Below are positions 52,392-52,600 of a stretch of 52,600 nucleotides of DNA, piece after piece. The notes under the pieces were generated by a model. It was not told the DNA's origin and did no database searches. It saw only the letters and a program-made list of their open reading frames with translations. The stretch spans positions 1-52,600 of the forward strand of contig JAGVNU010000091.1 in the NCBI GenBank assembly GCA_020053105.1, given 5' to 3'. Position 1 is the first letter of the stretch. Every line of letters starts with the position of its first letter. The translations under genes and the position numbers were made by a program. The stretch is from Thermodesulfovibrionia bacterium. GTDB taxonomy: Bacteria > Nitrospirota > Thermodesulfovibrionia > UBA6902.

Positions 52392-52600
52392 CGATCAAAT
52401 GCTTGAATGAAGTTGGCTTGTATTTATCAAAGCTCTCTTCATCCACGTAAACGAAGTCGTACTCCACGTCTTTCTGAACCCGGTTGATGTCTTCGCACCA
52501 TTGCCGCAATCGTACCATCTTCAGCGGCACATCCAAGTCTTCCTGCCCTTTGGTTTCGACAATGACAATCCGCTTGGTCGCTCCGTGGGGGTCGTTGATC
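52360..52600 (-). CDS. Type III restriction-type subunit, C-terminus (partial, continues past right edge)
   Basis: A frame open from the right edge to TAA at 52360 encodes DPHGATKRIVIVETKGQED, DVPLKMVRLRQWCEDIN and DFVYVDEESFDKYKPTSF, ending REYKEKK. VIVETKG and WCEDIN are found at the ends of type III Res/DEAD-like restriction subunits. No start is visible here; the rest lies outside. It may itself be a fragment, given the second helicase tail that overlaps it. Confidence 0.5.
   Translation of the reverse strand, partial: INDPHGATKRIVIVETKGQEDLDVPLKMVRLRQWCEDINRVQKDVEYDFVYVDEESFDKYKPTSFKHLIDGFREYKEKK

Noticed and set aside
1..52600. tRNA, CRISPR array, insertion sequence and prophage integrase
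   Set aside because: No T-loop GGTTCGAATCC-type sequence, spaced direct repeats, transposase or integrase-like frame was seen.

Overview
The window reads as one chromosome segment of moderate GC from a free-living, envelope-complex Gram-negative bacterium. The mix points to Nitrospirota (Thermodesulfovibrio-like sediment or groundwater lineages) or, second choice, a deltaproteobacterial relative. The pointers are PEP-CTERM/PrsK-PrsR control, a ResB/CcsA cytochrome c assembly pair, lipoproteins and RND-MFP-TolC export, many PAS/GAF kinases and a c-di-GMP riboswitch. No rRNA gene sits in the window to settle it, so the phylum is an inference. No tRNA, CRISPR array, transposase or prophage was recognised.

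Layout. 1-1240: a secreted fibronectin-III protein (cut by the left edge, minus strand) stands back to back with a small PEP-CTERM surface protein. The first has a CRP-type operator, a c-di-GMP-I riboswitch and a riboswitch terminator; the second has an excellent sigma-54 promoter. 1.7-6.2 kb: prsR, a CysD-like ATP-pyrophosphatase and prsK (the PEP-CTERM two-component pair). 6.6-11.8 kb: a Crp/Fnr regulator, mlaA, queF, thiD, a Nudix hydrolase and small orphan genes. 11.9-21.8 kb: a PAS-GAF histidine kinase, ccsA-resB, motA-motB, an unknown gene, an mnmD-like methyltransferase, a cold-shock gene with a 5' UTR hairpin and terminator, a GAF-HATPase sensor and an Smr protein.

21.9-39.5 kb is mostly housekeeping: an ABC-2 exporter, pepA, an S4 protein, RNase D, a SLOG-like protein, a lipoprotein, a phosphohexomutase, a radical SAM/B12 enzyme, rlmB, a truncated PAS gene, htpG, a TPR protein, ligA and pncC. 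39.6-42.1 kb is a convergent c-di-GMP pair (GGDEF synthase and HD-GYP response regulator) next to the stump of a lost receiver gene. 42.2-49.3 kb holds an IscA-like protein and a DUF2892-RND-MFP-TolC efflux operon headed by an ArsR repressor, with matching operators in front of arsR and tolC. 49.5-52.6 kb has a triple-PAS protein with cysteine motifs, an FmdB-type zinc ribbon, a hicB antitoxin whose hicA is reduced to 13 codons, and debris of restriction-type helicases running off the right edge.

The connecting theme is surface and signalling control. Sigma-54 with PrsK/PrsR, a Crp/Fnr regulator with CRP-like recognition residues, and c-di-GMP made, degraded and sensed within one window all converge on secreted proteins near the left end. 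Several sensory or defence genes are broken (33.1, 42.0, 51.95 and 52.4 kb), so deletion seems an active process here. Short GTAGGGGC palindromes are scattered between genes, and one forms the C-terminal codons of the RND pump.
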